DNA of 64,000 bases from Cannabis sativa (GCF_029168945.1 NC_083608.1:14650136-14714135), one strand, 5' to 3'. Positions 11,973 to 24,144 are shown, numbered from the stretch's first letter. The notes: a model not told the origin generated them from the letters alone. A program made the numbers and translations.

Positions 11973-12159
11973 TGAAATCATCCTTTGAGTCAAAAAAAAA
12001 AAAAAAAAAACAATAAAATTGTGAAAAGTCAAATAACCAACCTCTGATCTTTTGACCTTCACCCAAATTCAAGCTACAAAAACAAATCTCATCTTCATAA
12101 ATGAAATCAAATCATGCTGGACACACAGAAATTGAGTAATTTTGTTAGTTTTTCTATTT

Positions 12160-12292
12160 TTAACTATTAGAATTAGCATTAATGTAATACTTAACAATTT
12201 CTCTAATATCATCAAACTCATAATAAGTCTCCAAAAATCCTACTAACTTACTCATAAGAACTCCATTCTCTGGCTGCAAAGAGTACGAACCC
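12160..12292 (-). other. Exon-like fragment, possibly NIF/CTD-phosphatase-like C-terminus
   Basis: On the minus strand an acceptor-like TTTCTAG at 12293-12299 precedes about 44 open codons ending in TAA. The reading (GSYSLQPENGVLMSKLVGF, then DDIREIVKYY) has the flavour of the C-terminus of NLI-interacting-factor (HAD-type) phosphatases, which end in SLQPEN-like and DVR-like motifs. No partner exon was found upstream, where a tandem repeat begins. The family assignment is a guess. Confidence 0.25.
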
Positions 12293-12338
12293 CTAGAAAC
12301 AGAGAAGCGAAAGCTGTTGGGCTAGAGACTTACAAAAA

Positions 12339-12525
12339 CATCGATATATATAGGATTGAACAAAGACATATATGATAATAAATGGTTATACAAAAAATAG
12401 GGTTATATATATAGGATTGACAAAGACATAAATGATAATAAATGGTTATACAAAAATAGACGTTATATATATAGGATTGAACAAAGATACATATGTATGA
12501 CATATATATAGGATTGAACAATGCA
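12339..12525. repeat. Tandem repeat of about 60 bp, 3 copies
   Basis: Copies begin TATATATAGGATTGA.CAAAGA and continue ATAAATGGTTATACAAAAA. The third copy is cut short and a fourth start (ATATATAGGATTGAACAA) follows at about 12503. It is non-coding. Confidence 0.75.
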
Positions 12526-13756
12526 TGGCAGACATTAAAGGATTCTGGATTCCCATTCTTTAAAGGTGGTCCACAAACAATACAGAACCTAAGGAAGCAG
12601 TTCCATCGTAGTTTAATAGAAGAGCAATGCGTGTTCTTGGTGCTTTTACTGATTAGCAGCAGCTTGAATGCATGGCGAACATGACAGTATGATTACTATC
12701 AAAGGATTTTGAATGGAATAATATTGTGAGGCTAGATTATAATTATAATCATAGCCTCCATTGAAAACAAATTGGCTCGGTGACACTATATGTCAATTGT
12801 ATATGCAAGTCACTACAATATTAGTGGAGTCAGTTATATGTGGATGGCTGATGGTATTTATATGGCCTGTTTTTCTCTGTTTGAAAAATTTGTAACTGTA
12901 TCGACGGAAATATTCTTTAGAAGTCTTTTTAATATCATCTCAACGTTTGAATGGAGTATAAAGGGTACGAATGGAATCACAATTTTAGGAGAATTAGTTT
13001 TATTATCGCTATCAAACTTATAATTTTTTCAGGGAATTAGGTTACGATCGTAACTGTAACTATACGTGCATTGCTTTAAAAAATAATTGGTTATTTTTAG
13101 ATGTTAACGGAATGTGTATTTTTTTGAATAAATTTTTGTTGAAAAATAATATAAATTAATTGGGAATATTCTGTTAAAGTTAACGGAGGAAACAAAACAA
13201 TCGTTAAACCAAGAATTGCCGTTAGATAGACACTTTTAATATATAAAGATATATATCATGATGACTATTTTATTTTGAGTAATTTGCGGTAAAAATACCT
13301 AAGTTTTATCCCGAGTAGCTGATAAATACTTAAGTCATATTTTTGGCGGTAAAAATACCTTCCGTCACACTTCTGGAACTTTCGTAGGTACCTCTCCGTT
13401 TTCTTCTAGGTAAGTGTCCACGTGTCATCTTTTTATTAGTCCACATCATTAATTTTTATTTTTCATTTTAAAATTTATTAAAACTTATTTAAAAATTATT
13501 TAAAAATAAAAAATATATATTTAAAATGTTTTAAAAAAATAAAAATAAAACTTATTTTTTAAATTAAAAAAATTACAAAATTAAAATACACATAAAACTT
13601 AAGTATTTTTTATTAAATTAAATTTTTTTAAAAAACTAAAAAGAATACGATTGAATATAGGATTGGTTTTTAAAAAAAAATAAAAAGAATACGATTGAGA
13701 GATTGAGAGCAGAGAGAGATCGAGAAAAGAGAGAGAGTGTTACGAAACCAAGAACG

Positions 13757-13960
13757 ACTGAGATTGAGAGGAGAGAGAGAGGGAGATCGAGAAAATACAG
13801 AGAGAGAGATCAAAACAGATCTGAGATTGAGAGGAGAGAGAGAGGGAGATCGAGAAAATACAGAGAGAGAGAGAGATCAAAACAGATCTGAGATTGAGAG
13901 GAGAGAGAGGGTAAGAGATTGAAACAGATCTGAGATTGAGAGGAGAGAGAGATCGAGTAA
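13757..13960. repeat. GA-rich minisatellite inside the Mutator-like element
   Basis: A unit of about 66 bp (CTGAGATTGAGAGGAGAGAG, then GAGATCGAGAAAATACAGAG and CAAAACAGAT) is repeated about three to four times, the last copies shortened. The open frames here are low-complexity Arg/Glu strings and are not taken as genes. Confidence 0.8.
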
Positions 13961-14361
13961 AAGAAAGAAAGGGAAAGATGAAGGAGGCCTTAGATTTGAT
14001 CCAGCGAGAAAGATGACATGTTCTAGCCATAAACGACAGACTTGAAAGAGTTGGGATCAAGGTTTGGCCACTGTCGAAGGGTTGAAGAAGATGGAGGACT
14101 TCAAGAGATCGGCGGAGCACCGACGACGGAGGACGAGATCTGATGAAAGCAAATTGAGGCCAGTAGAAATCTCTCCTCCCAATTTATTTTCATCTTGTAA
14201 ATATGTTTGGCTGTTGGAAAAATGCAGGAAAATGAAGAAGCAAAAAAATTATTTTTTGAGATTTCTGGATTTGTATGTCCTAGTTTTTTTCTGGGTTCTC
14301 TTCTGATTTTGGAAAGTTTTTGTTGTTGTTGCTGCCTTGTTTTGGGGTTCTTTAGATTCAG

Positions 14362-14364
<3 letters not shown>

Positions 14365-14439
<75 letters not shown>

Positions 14440-14483
14440 CCTGGGAAAAAGAGATTCCTGGGAAAAAGAGATTCCTGGGAAAA
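14365..14483. repeat. (GA)n microsatellite plus 17-bp triple repeat
   Basis: An uninterrupted GA run at 14365-14437 is followed by three tandem copies of GAGATTCCTGGGAAAAA. This is typical slippage-prone DNA. Confidence 0.9.
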
Positions 14484-15111
14484 TATATCATTTTTTGAGA
14501 TTTTTGAAAAACTACAAATAAAGTATTAATTATGTATGTGATTATTAGAGTTTGAAGATGAATATGAATTTTAATCTGTGTTATTCATATTTTTTTGATG
14601 GGTTTGTTCTATGTTCTTGTTCATTGTTCATACCCATATTTTTGTGGGATTTTATTAATTGTACGTTTATGTTTAATCAGTTCATTGTTCATAGACATTG
14701 TTAATCTAATATGTTTAATCAGGGGTTAATTAGAAATTTAAAAATATAATTAATGATTTTTAATTTTAATTAGTTAAAATATGAATTTCTAGATATTTTT
14801 TTTTTATTTTATTAGATTTTAAATGAATTTTTAGATTTTTTAAATAAAAAATAAAAAGGTTAATGACATGGACCAATGAATGAGTGACACGTGGATACTA
14901 ACTTGGCACATAACGGAGAGGTACCTACGGAAGTTCCAGAAGTGTGACGGAAGGTATTTTTACCGCCAAAAATACGACTTAGGTATTTATCTGCTACTCG
15001 GGAGAAAACTTAAGTATTTTTGCCGCAAATTACTCTTTTATTTTTAAAGATCTTATGTTATATTAACTTAAACCAATATTTAGTATTTATTGCTTGAACC
15101 ATTAAATTTCG

Positions 15112-18100
15112 CTACCAAAGAAAGTAGCAAGTCGATTGGAACAGACTCCAAATCGAAGATACAACCAAGAAAAAATATGGAAGCTCTAGCACAGTTATAT
15201 GAGCTACCACATTTGCTGATCGTTTAACAAATAATACAAAAATCGTTTTTAATTCAAGCAACAGTTTTTTACACTCTTGGATAATTTGACCAAACATTGA
15301 AATCATATTCACCTCACTTCTTATCGCTTGGACTACCGTTAAGCAATCCGTTTCGAGTGTAACATGCTGCTAATTATGTCTCTTGATCCAACTTAACGCT
15401 TCACGAATGCCAATTGCTTCAGCTACCTCGGGTGTAACCGAACCAGAAAAGAGTGCCATCTTCCCCTAAATTAGCATACCAAAATGATCTCTTGCCCCTA
15501 AGCCACAGCCATAACTGTTACCACCGTCAAAGAGAGCAGCGTCAACATTTACCTTGATAGAATTTACACTGGGTACAATCCAATGCTCAGCACCGTCGTC
15601 CGCTCTAAGGCTTGACCATGACGTCTCAATTCGAGAATTTTGAGCATTCTTCCATTGTTCAAGGTAACCCGTTGCTTGCACTACAATGCTAGTTGCAGTA
15701 ACACTTTTCTGTTGCCATACAACATCATTTTGGGCGTTCCAAATGGCCCAACAAAGAACCGAGAGAAGCAGCTTTTTTTCTGCATCAACAAAGAAACAAA
15801 AGAAGAAACCTGATCCGTAAAATTTTAAGTGCGGCCGTCGCAACATATGTGCCGATACCAACTTTGTCCCACACTTGTTTCACTCTCGTACAAGTAATGA
15901 GTGCATGGACAATGGTTTCGTCTTCACCATGGCAGATAGGACAGAGTGTTTGAACATCGACTCGTTTAATCTTCAATTGTTGCAGAGTCGGCAGGCATTC
16001 TCTAGCAGCTCTCCAAACCAGATTCTTCACCTTTGGAGGAATTTTCAGCTTCCAAAACTTAGTCCAAAACTTGGTGAGATCATCTTCATTGGGACTCCAT
16101 CTTCCATAAAGCTTTTGAAGTAGATTATAACCACTTTTAACCGAGTAAATGCCTGACGTTTCATAGCTCCAAGTAAGCTTGTCACTGTCGTGGCCTATAA
16201 TCAAGGGGATATCCAAAATGAGCTGCTTTTCACGCTCATTAAACAAATCATTCAGGATCTCAACATCCCAACTCCCACCCTCCATGGCCATTAAATTACA
16301 CACTTTAGCTTCACTCAAACTAGGATGACTTGAGTGAACAAAAGGGTCATCTTCACTAGGCAGCCACGGTTCCTGAAGAACATTTATCTCCTCCCCATTA
16401 AAGATACACCGGCGAGTACCTTTTCTAATTAGATCTTGGGCTTCCAACACACTCCGCCACACATAACTTGGATTAGACCCCAGCTTTGCCGTGAAAAAGG
16501 AGCCATTAGAGTAGTATCTCGCCTTGAACACTCTAGCAACAAGAGTATTAGGACGGGATAGTAACCTCCACCCTTGTTTAGCGAGCATGGCTACATTGAA
16601 GTCTCGCAAATTTCTAAACCCCATGCCTCCTTTAGACTTATGAGAGCAAAGCCTATCCCATGAGAACCAATGAATACCATTTTTAGCATTACTTGCACCT
16701 TGCCACCAGAACTTGTTCATGGCTTTCTCCATATCACGAGTAATATCCAAAGGCAACAGAAAGACGCTCATCGCATAGCTTGGAAGAGATTGAGCCACCG
16801 TTTTGATCAGAATTTCTTTACCAGCCCGTGATAGAAATTTCATCTCCCAACCTTCAATCCTTTTCCGAACCCGCTCCTTGAGATAACCCAACACCACTGA
16901 CTTATTTCTGCTTAGAGTACTTGGAAGACCCAAGTACAGGATTCCTTCATCCGCAATAGCCATGCCTTAAGTGTTACATATGCTATCACAAATTCCTTGG
17001 GTAGTGTTGGTGCTATAGAAAATGGAGGATTTCGAAAAATTCACCTTTTGGCCTGAAGCTGCTTCAAACTTATGGAGGATGTCTTTTATTCTAGTAGCTT
17101 CTTGGGTGGTAGCCTTGCAATACAAATAGCTATCGTCCGCAAAAAGCATATGTGAAATACGAGGTGCTCCATTAGCCACTTTACACCCATGAATGAGACC
17201 AGCCCTTTCATACTTGGTCAGCAAAGCCGAGAGACCCTCAGCGCAAAGAATAAACAAGTATGGAGATAACGGATCTCCTTGTCGGATTCCCCGGGAATGT
17301 ATAATCGGCCCCATCTCCCTGTTCTTATGGACCACCAGATATTCAGCTGAGGTTACACACTTCATCAACAAAGAAATCCACCATTGATCAAACCCCAATT
17401 TCCGTAGCATTGCTTCTAAAAAAGGCCATTCGATCCTATCGTAAGCTTTACTCATGTCTAACTTTAAAGCCATAAAGCCTTCTTTTCCTTTTCTCTTCCG
17501 CTTTAGGTAGTGAAGCACCTCAAACGAAATTAGAATGTTGTCCAAAATAAGACGTCCTGGGATAAAAGCGCTTTGAGTGTCAGCTACAATAGTATCCATG
17601 AAAGGCTTCATACGATTCACCATTACCTTTGTGATTGTCTTGTACACCACATTACACAAAGCAATAGGCCTAAGTTGAGTCATATTCTCCAAATTTTTCT
17701 TTTTAGGGATCAACACAATATTAGCTTTGCTACAACCCGGATCAAACTCCCTTGTCGAAAAAAAATCTCTGAACAACCTTTACAACATCACGGCCCACAA
17801 TGCTCCAACATTTCTGGTAAAACGCAGGTGTCATGCCATCTGGACCAGGACTTTTATCAGGATGCATCTAAAAAATCGCCTTTTTAACCTCCTCTTCAGA
17901 AACAGCCGTACTCAACTCCTCATGAACAAGGCTAGGCACCGAGCTATTGACACTATCAATCACTTCTTGGCAAGTCGAATTAGAAGCTTGAAATAGAGTT
18001 GAGAAATAGTCAATCATCACCTGAGCGAGCCTATTATCCCAACCTACACGGACTCCATTATCATTCTTCAAAGTAACAATTTTGTTGTGTCTCTTCCTAG

Positions 18101-19183
18101 TTGTGGCAGCCTTATGAAAATAGCTACTATTATGATCACCTTCCTTCAACCATAGCTGTTTAGAACGCTGCTTCCAAAAGGATTCTCTCTGATCAAGAAC
18201 ATGAAACAACTCCTCCTTTACTTCTTTGTGTCGCTGAATAGAGGCAGTGTCCCTTTTATTGGCCAATCTTTGAATCTCTTTCTTACACCGAGAGATACGA
18301 ACCTTGAAATTTCTAGTCACCTCCTTCCCCCAAATACTCAACTTATCTGCACACCGAGTCAACTTATTTGGCAAACTATCATCACCCCCACTCTCCCAAC
18401 AATCCCGTACAATTTCAAAGCACTTGGCTCCTTGAGCCAAGCGTTTTCAAACTTGAAATTATGATTTGGAGTGTAACAATGACTGAGTTTAGGTCCAAAA
18501 AAGATAGGACAATGATCAGAAGATGAGATTTCAAGATTAAGAAGAGAAGCACCTTGGAAAAGTTGAGACCAAGCATTGTTGACAAGGGCACGGTCCAAGC
18601 GCACCTCTATCCAATTTCGAGAGCCCCTGCTTTTCTCCCAAGTGAACGGATGGCCCATAAGTTCCACATCTGTTAAATTGCAGTCATTCAAAGCTTGTTG
18701 GAACCCGTCAATCAAACGTTGAGGATAAGGCCTTCCACCCCGTTTATCTTCATGCCTCACAATGTTATTCAAGTCTCCTATTACACACCAAGGAATAGAA
18801 GAATCAGTCGCCAAGGTTCGAAGCAAAGTCCACGAACGGTGCCTGTTAACTCTCTCTGGTTCACCATAGAAACCGGTTAGCCTCCACACACCTCTCTCAG
18901 ACGACTCCACCAAGAACTCTATGTGATTGTTCGAATAACCCATCACCCGCCCATCATCTTGGTTTTTCCAAAATAAAGCTAACCCACCCGAACTCCCTTG
19001 GGCCTCAACCCCAAAAGCACCATCAAACTTTAACATCCGGCCCATACTTTCTATTTTCTTTTTATTGCATTTTGTTTCACATAAAAAAATGAAATTGGGA
19101 TTCTTTTGAGATACAATCTCTTTAAGGAACTGAATAGCCCGTTGGTTCCCAAGCCCACGGCAATTCCAGCTCAGAACATTCAT
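15112..19183 (-). pseudogene. LINE ORF2 pseudogene (EN-RT-zf-RNase H)
   Basis: Starts at ATG 19183 (MNVLSWNCRGLGNQ). The endonuclease (CVIGDLNN, SSDHCPIFF) is open to near 18430, where one base is lost next to WLKEP. A stop lies at 17868-17870 just before [12 protein letters not shown], a frameshift at about 17765 in a T run, and a stop at 16967-16969. The RT core keeps LDMSKAYDRIEW, RQGDPLSPYLF and FADD. A frameshift near 15.8 kb follows zf-RVT. RNase H (VNVDAALF, ETDCLTVVQAI, VKRSANVVAH) has stops near 15466 and 15397. It is dead. Confidence 0.9.
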
Positions 19184-20549
19184 AATCCTCGGTGGGCCTG
19201 TGAAACAGAACCCGCCCCAAACAAGTTTTTTGTGGTATTTTCAGAATATCAGTATCCATGTCCTCTCTTTGAGTTTGCACAGGCCCAATATCATCAAAAT
19301 TACCAGTATTGACTTCATCACACTTCTCCATATTGATCCTCTCTTGGACCTCTTCCTCTGTGTTATTTTTCAAAGTGTTTTCTGGCTTAGGCCCATTAGC
19401 ATCAATAAGCTCAGTCCGTCTTATCTTAGTGTCCAACACCAAAATACTTGTTTCCTTATTTATATTATTTGGCTCTATAACCGTATCTTTACTATTCAGA
19501 TTTCTCATTATTGCTTGGTCAACTACAGCCGCACTTTCCTTCATTTGAGGCAAAGCATTAGCCATCAAATTAGGACTCTTATCCCTCCCAGTAATTGGCT
19601 GATGTGATGACGATCCCACATTAGCAGGAGGATATCGGTTTTGCCGTGATTGCCTCCCAAGATTATTGTTGATCTGATTATCATTAATGGCCGTAGATCC
19701 CTCTCCAGATGTGGGGTGCTCCGAGAATACCATTCCACCGGCTCTAGATACAGCTTCGGGCCTTAACCACCTCTCTCCGATTGCATAGTTTTTCCTTCGT
19801 GGAACAGCTTTCAATTCCAAAGTGTAAGGCTTCTGAATCTGATCAAATGGCGTATGAAAAAGTTGTTCGCAAAAACGCTCCGAATGCCCAAGGATGCCAC
19901 AAATAAAGCAGAAAGTGGATAGACTCTCATACTTAAAATTCTCATAGCAATATACTCCTCCTTGCTTCTCAACCTTTTTCTTCCGTTTTAGTGGACAATC
20001 GATATTAATCTTTACACGAACTCGAAGATAATCTCGCCACACTCCAATGAAATTATTCGGATCGGCTTTGATGAAAGTCCCCACAAAATTGCCCAAGTCG
20101 CGTACAACACGTTCCAACATAAAGCCAGTGGACAAATTATGTATTTGCACCCAGAAATCCAACCTATTCAACGTGACTGTTCTTGGATTCTCGCTTTGTT
20201 TCAATCGTTCAAAAATCAGGGGGACACGATCGAATGTCCATGGGCTCCCTTCGATTACTCGTTCAATATCTACTTCATGGTAGAATTGAAATAGAAATAG
20301 ATTATTAACAAGTTCCTTAACATACATACCTCTACCTGGTTGCCATAGCGTCGCCATCTTGTTTTGCATTGCTTGAAAATCCACTCCTCTATTAGTCAAG
20401 AATCGACCCACTAAGCACCATCTATCGTCAATCTCTGTCAAATCATCGTTTTCCCCAACATAAACCAGACTATCTTCTTCCTCATCTTCTATTCGAAAAT
20501 TTGCATACTGCTCCTCAATGTTAGGCTCGGACTGATTACCAGACTCCAT
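19122..20549 (-). CDS. LINE ORF1 (DUF4283 / CCHC), C-terminus shifted
   Basis: About 475 residues from the first ATG (MESGNQSEPNIEEQYANF). DUF4283 is recognised by WCLVGRFLTNRG, WQPGRGMYVKEL and GSPWTFDRVPLIF, and the CCHC knuckle by CFICGILGHSERFC near residue 214. The C-terminal half is Asn/Glu-rich. The frame runs about 60 bp past the ORF2 start instead of ending in the ATGA junction. The expected stop (TTATGA) exists in another frame, so a small indel lies in the last part. The role is RNA binding, by family. It may still be translatable but has an abnormal end. Confidence 0.75.
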   Translation of the reverse strand: MESGNQSEPNIEEQYANFRIEDEEEDSLVYVGENDDLTEIDDRWCLVGRFLTNRGVDFQAMQNKMATLWQPGRGMYVKELVNNLFLFQFYHEVDIERVIEGSPWTFDRVPLIFERLKQSENPRTVTLNRLDFWVQIHNLSTGFMLERVVRDLGNFVGTFIKADPNNFIGVWRDYLRVRVKINIDCPLKRKKKVEKQGGVYCYENFKYESLSTFCFICGILGHSERFCEQLFHTPFDQIQKPYTLELKAVPRRKNYAIGERWLRPEAVSRAGGMVFSEHPTSGEGSTAINDNQINNNLGRQSRQNRYPPANVGSSSHQPITGRDKSPNLMANALPQMKESAAVVDQAIMRNLNSKDTVIEPNNINKETSILVLDTKIRRTELIDANGPKPENTLKNNTEEEVQERINMEKCDEVNTGNFDDIGPVQTQREDMDTDILKIPQKTCLGRVLFHRPTEDYECSELELPWAWEPTGYSVP

Positions 20550-20660
20550 GAAAAAACTCAAGAGTTTACTCGAACATAAACAGACAAAAAAAGACTTTTT
20601 AGAGAGAATATCTTACCATGTCAAAAGACAAGACTAAATTCATATTTTTAGTATTTATTG

Positions 20661-20860
20661 GGGTTTAGTAATAGCTTGAAGTTGATCTAATTACAGACTT
20701 ATATGCTGAACCATAGTGTAAAGGAAAAATAAGAAATTCTTGATTTATGACATAAATATCATTGGGAGCTCTCATTTCTTTTATTACTTCCAATAATATT
20801 AAGACTCAAATTTTGTGAATTTACTGTCGATGTGAAACCTTATAGTATAGTGTAAGTTGC
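20661..20860. other. Short AT-rich spacer
   Basis: No feature is seen before the repeat tract begins. Confidence 0.4.
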
Positions 20861-22372
20861 TTCTTTTTCTTTTTATTATTTTTGTTTCTATTTCACATAT
20901 ATGATGTTAAATGTTAGTTGTTTCTATTTTGAGGATAAATAATTTTTATTTTTTGACATTAAATTATTTCTATTTTCAATGTGAGTTGTTTCCACTTTTT
21001 ATTATATTTGTTTCCATTTCAAATATATGAAGTTAAATGCTAATTTTTTTTTATTTCATAAACTATAGTTTCTATTTCGATGTTAAATGAATTTCTTTTT
21101 TCGAGATTGAAATTGTTTACATTTTTTAATGTGAGTTGTTTCTATTTTTTATGATAATTGTTTCTATTTTACACACATATATATGAGATTAAATGTTAAT
21201 CGATTCTATTTCAAGTTTAAATTGTTTTCATTTTTAATGTTAGTCGTTTCTATTTTTGAGGTTAAAAGGTAGTTGTTTCTATTTCACATTTAGAGATTAC
21301 ATTGTTTCAATTTTGTTGTTTCCATTTCTCAATATGAGTTGTTTCCATTTTTTATGATATTTATTTTTATTTAACACATAAGGTTAAGTGTTACTTATTT
21401 TCATTTCGAGGTTAAATTGTTTCTATTTTTTAGGTTAAATTGTTTCTATTTTTCAAGGTTAAATTAGTTCCAATTTGTTGTTTCTATTTTTCAATGTGCG
21501 TTGTTTCAATTTTTTGAGGTTAAATGCTAGTTGTTTCTATTTCACAAACTACAGTTTTAATTTTTCGAGTTTAAATTGTTTCTATTTTGTTGTTTTCATT
21601 TTCAATGTGAGTTTTTTTTTTTTTTTCCATTTTTTATGATATTTGTTTCCATTTCACTAAGTGCTACTTGTTTCTATTTCGAGATTAAATTATTTCTATT
21701 TTTAATGTGAGTTGTATCTATTTTTTATGATATTTATTTTCATTTCATATATATAATGGTAAATGATAGTTGTTATCATTTCACAAACTATAATTTCCAT
21801 TTCGAGTCTAACTATGATCTTTTGGAAACTGCCTCATTATTGATATTTCAACACACACTAATGTATTGGCTGCCAGTTGCTTTTCACATTGGGGAATGCT
21901 TATTGAAACCATTCACTTTAGGATTTAAAAGACTGATATATATGTTGGGGAGGGATGTTTTGGACCTATATATAAGGTATTTAGTTTCGGTAATCGATTG
22001 TTTCCATTTTCAATATGACTTGTTTCCGTTTTCAGTGTGAGTTGTTCCTAATTTTTTATGTTAAACTTTATTTGTTACTATTTTTTATGACATTTCTTTC
22101 TATTGTGGTTAAATACTACTAATTTCTATTTTTTATAATATTTATTTTCATTTCACATATATGTATATATATTAGGTTAAATTCTAGTTGTTTTCATTTT
22201 AAGGTCATGTTGTTTCTATCTTTTGAGGTTAAATTCACGTATATGTATATATATGATGTTAAATAATAGTTGTTTCTACTTCAAGATAATGTTGTTTCTA
22301 TTTTTTGATGTTAAATTATTTCTATTTTCAATTTAAGTTGTTTTCGTTTTCACGTGTGTGTGTGTGAGGGTG

Positions 22373-22448
<76 letters not shown>

Positions 22449-22934
22449 TGTGTGTGTGTGTTATTATTTCTATTTTTAGTGGGAGGTGTTTCCATTATTT
22501 ATGATAGTTGAGGTTAAATGTAGTTGTTTCCATTTCAAAGTTATATTATTTTTATTTTTTGAGGTTAAGTTATTTTCATTTTCAATTTGATTTGTTTCTA
22601 TTTATTATGATTTTTTTTTTTCCATTTTCACATATATGTGTGTGTGGTTAAATGTTAGTTATTTTTTCGTTTTGATGTTAAATTGTTTCTATTTTCAACT
22701 TGAGTTGTTTCTATTTTCAGTGTGAGTTTTTCCATTTTTAATGGGAGATGTTTCTATTTTTTATGATAGTTGAGATTAAATATTAGTTGTTTCTATTTTT
22801 TGAGGTTAAGTTGTTTCTATTTTTTGAGGTTAAGTTGTTTCTATTTTTTATGATATGTGTTTCTATTTGTGCCTGTGGCTAAATGCTAGTCATTTTCATT
22901 TTGAGCTTAAATTATTTTTATTTTTAATTTGAGT
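20860..22934. repeat. Degenerate TTTCTATTTT-type repeat tract, segment 1
   Basis: AT-rich sequence is composed of recurring words: TTGTTTCTATTTTTTATGAT, ATTTGTTTCCATTTCACATA, GAGGTTAAATGCTAGTTG. Repeat units are loose (tens of bp) and drifted, not a clean satellite. The tract continues at 35050-36240 and 47756-48220, so the Sirevirus and the Pack-MULE interrupt a once continuous block of roughly 3.7 kb. It has no coding potential and its origin is unknown. Confidence 0.75.
22352..22461. repeat. (TG)n / (CGTG)n microsatellite
   Basis: TG repeats pass into about 15 CGTG units and back to TG. The alternating purine-pyrimidine run is long enough to favour Z-DNA in principle. Confidence 0.9.
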
Positions 22935-24130
22935 TGTTAATTCCATTTTTGGCATATTTAATTGACAAAAATATTTTATTATTTAATGTATATTTCGGCT
23001 GGAGTGTTTAATATGGTTTCCCTATTTGTGTATATCTAAACTTGGAAGGAAAGTTGTCTAGCTTTCCTATTTATGGAAATTGAGGTAAATATGTTAAGTT
23101 TTGATTACACATTTATTCTTTTCTAACCAACTGTTAATCTGATCTTGTGTTGAGTTTCCCATTTTCTTAGATCAGGTTTCTTGAAGAGAAAACCGGAGCT
23201 AAACTTTCCTTTTCTATAAAAGGAAAGTTGTAGTTACTGCCCACGATTCTGTAGGTACAGAAACGAAAATTCCTAGACTGATTGAAGAATTATTTTAGGG
23301 AAGTTTCTCGTGGGTTGAGGTCTTGTTCAGACCGAATGTAAGCTGTCTATGAGATGTATATTCATTATAAATACATCCTATAGCTGCTAGGTTTTGTTAA
23401 CTCTTTTATTCACTTTCATATCTTAAGAAAAGAGTGTCTTTGTTATGTAGAGAAGAGTTGTTCTACTCTTACTCTGTTTATTTGTTGTTTGTATTGTCTT
23501 GAGTCTGTATTCAAGTCTACAACGAAGAAGAACATCAGTGCACCTTCGGGAGATTGCTTTTGAAGTCTTGCATCGGGAGGATACAAGCACACCTTCGGGA
23601 GAAGGATTTTACAAGCTTTCGGGAGATTGCTTTTGAAGTCTTGCATCGGGATGATACAAGCACACATCCTTCGGGAGATGGTTGTATAGGCTTTCGGGAG
23701 ATAGCCTTTAAGCTTTGAATCGGGAGGATTCAAGCACTCTTCAAGGTGATCGAAGGGAGTTCGAGCTCTTGGAGTTTTATCAAGATTCAGTTAGTAGGTG
23801 GAATACATCAAGCTTGCGGCATACAATAAGAGGGAGTCTATTTATGCATAAGTCAATTACTTTGTATTTTTAATACCGATCTAATGAATCTTATCTCTGG
23901 GCGTGGCCCCGTGGACTAGTAACAATCTGAAAGGATTGTTGAAACCACGAACAAAAATCTTGTGTGTTTTTACTTTTATGCACTGTTTGTTTTTCTGGGT
24001 TTCTCTGGAGTTACATAGTTGTATTTTGTAACTACGGAAAAACTGTTTTCAGTACTAGTTTTATTATTCTGCATTTAATTAATCACTTAATTAAATAATC
24101 AAACTGGGAATATTAAAATACAAAATTTCA
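22935..24130 (+). repeat. Sirevirus 5' LTR
   Basis: Runs from TGTTAATTCC to TTTCA, 1196 bp. It contains tandem copies of a motif with CACCTTCGGGAGA..TTGCATCGGGAGG at about 23540-23750. It differs from the 3' LTR by a few substitutions and by lacking a 25-bp insertion in that repeat. Confidence 0.9.
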
Positions 24131-24132
24131 TT

Positions 24133-24144
24133 TGGTATCAGAGC
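24133..24144 (+). other. Primer binding site (initiator tRNA-Met)
   Basis: TGGTATCAGAGC lies 2 bp after the 5' LTR, an exact match to the standard plant tRNA-iMet primer site. Confidence 0.95.

Larger units (their letters stand above)
6587..12010 (+). mobile_element. Near-intact LINE (L1-type non-LTR retrotransposon)
   Basis: The element of about 5.4 kb has two ORFs and a 3' poly(A) run (11992-12010). It is flanked by a perfect 16-bp TSD, CAATAAAATTGTGAAA, at 6571-6586 and 12011-12026. The 5' UTR holds AGTCTTGTC..TGACATG near 6634, also found at the 5' end of the minus-strand LINE at 20.6 kb, so the two share a family. Only one inactivating stop was seen in ORF2. The intact poly(A) and TSD indicate a fairly recent insertion. 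Confidence 0.92.
12027..13267. other. Spacer between LINE and Mutator-like element
   Basis: Apart from the exon-like fragment at 12160-12292 and the tandem repeat at 12339-12525, I see no gene. The small open frame at 12790-13023 is AT-rich, has no recognisable domain and looks accidental. Confidence 0.5.
13277..15035. mobile_element. Non-autonomous Mutator-like element (1.76 kb)
   Basis: Terminal inverted repeats of roughly 150 bp begin GAGTAATTTGCGGTAAAAAT and end with its near complement. A perfect 9-bp TSD, TTTTATTTT, lies at 13268-13276 and 15036-15044. There is no transposase. The interior holds a GA-rich minisatellite, a region at about 13970-14240 with more balanced base composition that I cannot assign, and a long GA microsatellite. 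The balanced stretch could be captured host sequence. Confidence 0.9.
15093..20646 (-). mobile_element. Older LINE of the same family, degenerate
   Basis: A full-length LINE lies on the minus strand. A 14-bp direct repeat (TTTAGTATTTATTG as written on the plus strand) at 15079-15092 and 20647-20660 is its likely TSD. The 5' UTR shares AGTCTTGTC..TTGACATG with the LINE at 6587. No long poly(A) remains at the 3' end (near 15093). ORF1 is open; ORF2 has several frameshifts and stops. Confidence 0.85.

Noticed and set aside
12790..13023. 77-codon ORF
   Set aside because: AT-rich, no domain, no neighbours or splice partners.
13757..13960. CRISPR-like array
   Set aside because: Units are contiguous, GA-rich and diverging, without unique spacers, in a plant genome. 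They are a minisatellite.
14249..14491. ORF of Ser-Leu repeats
   Set aside because: It is a translation of the GA microsatellite. The same applies to the ORFs at 62872-63121.
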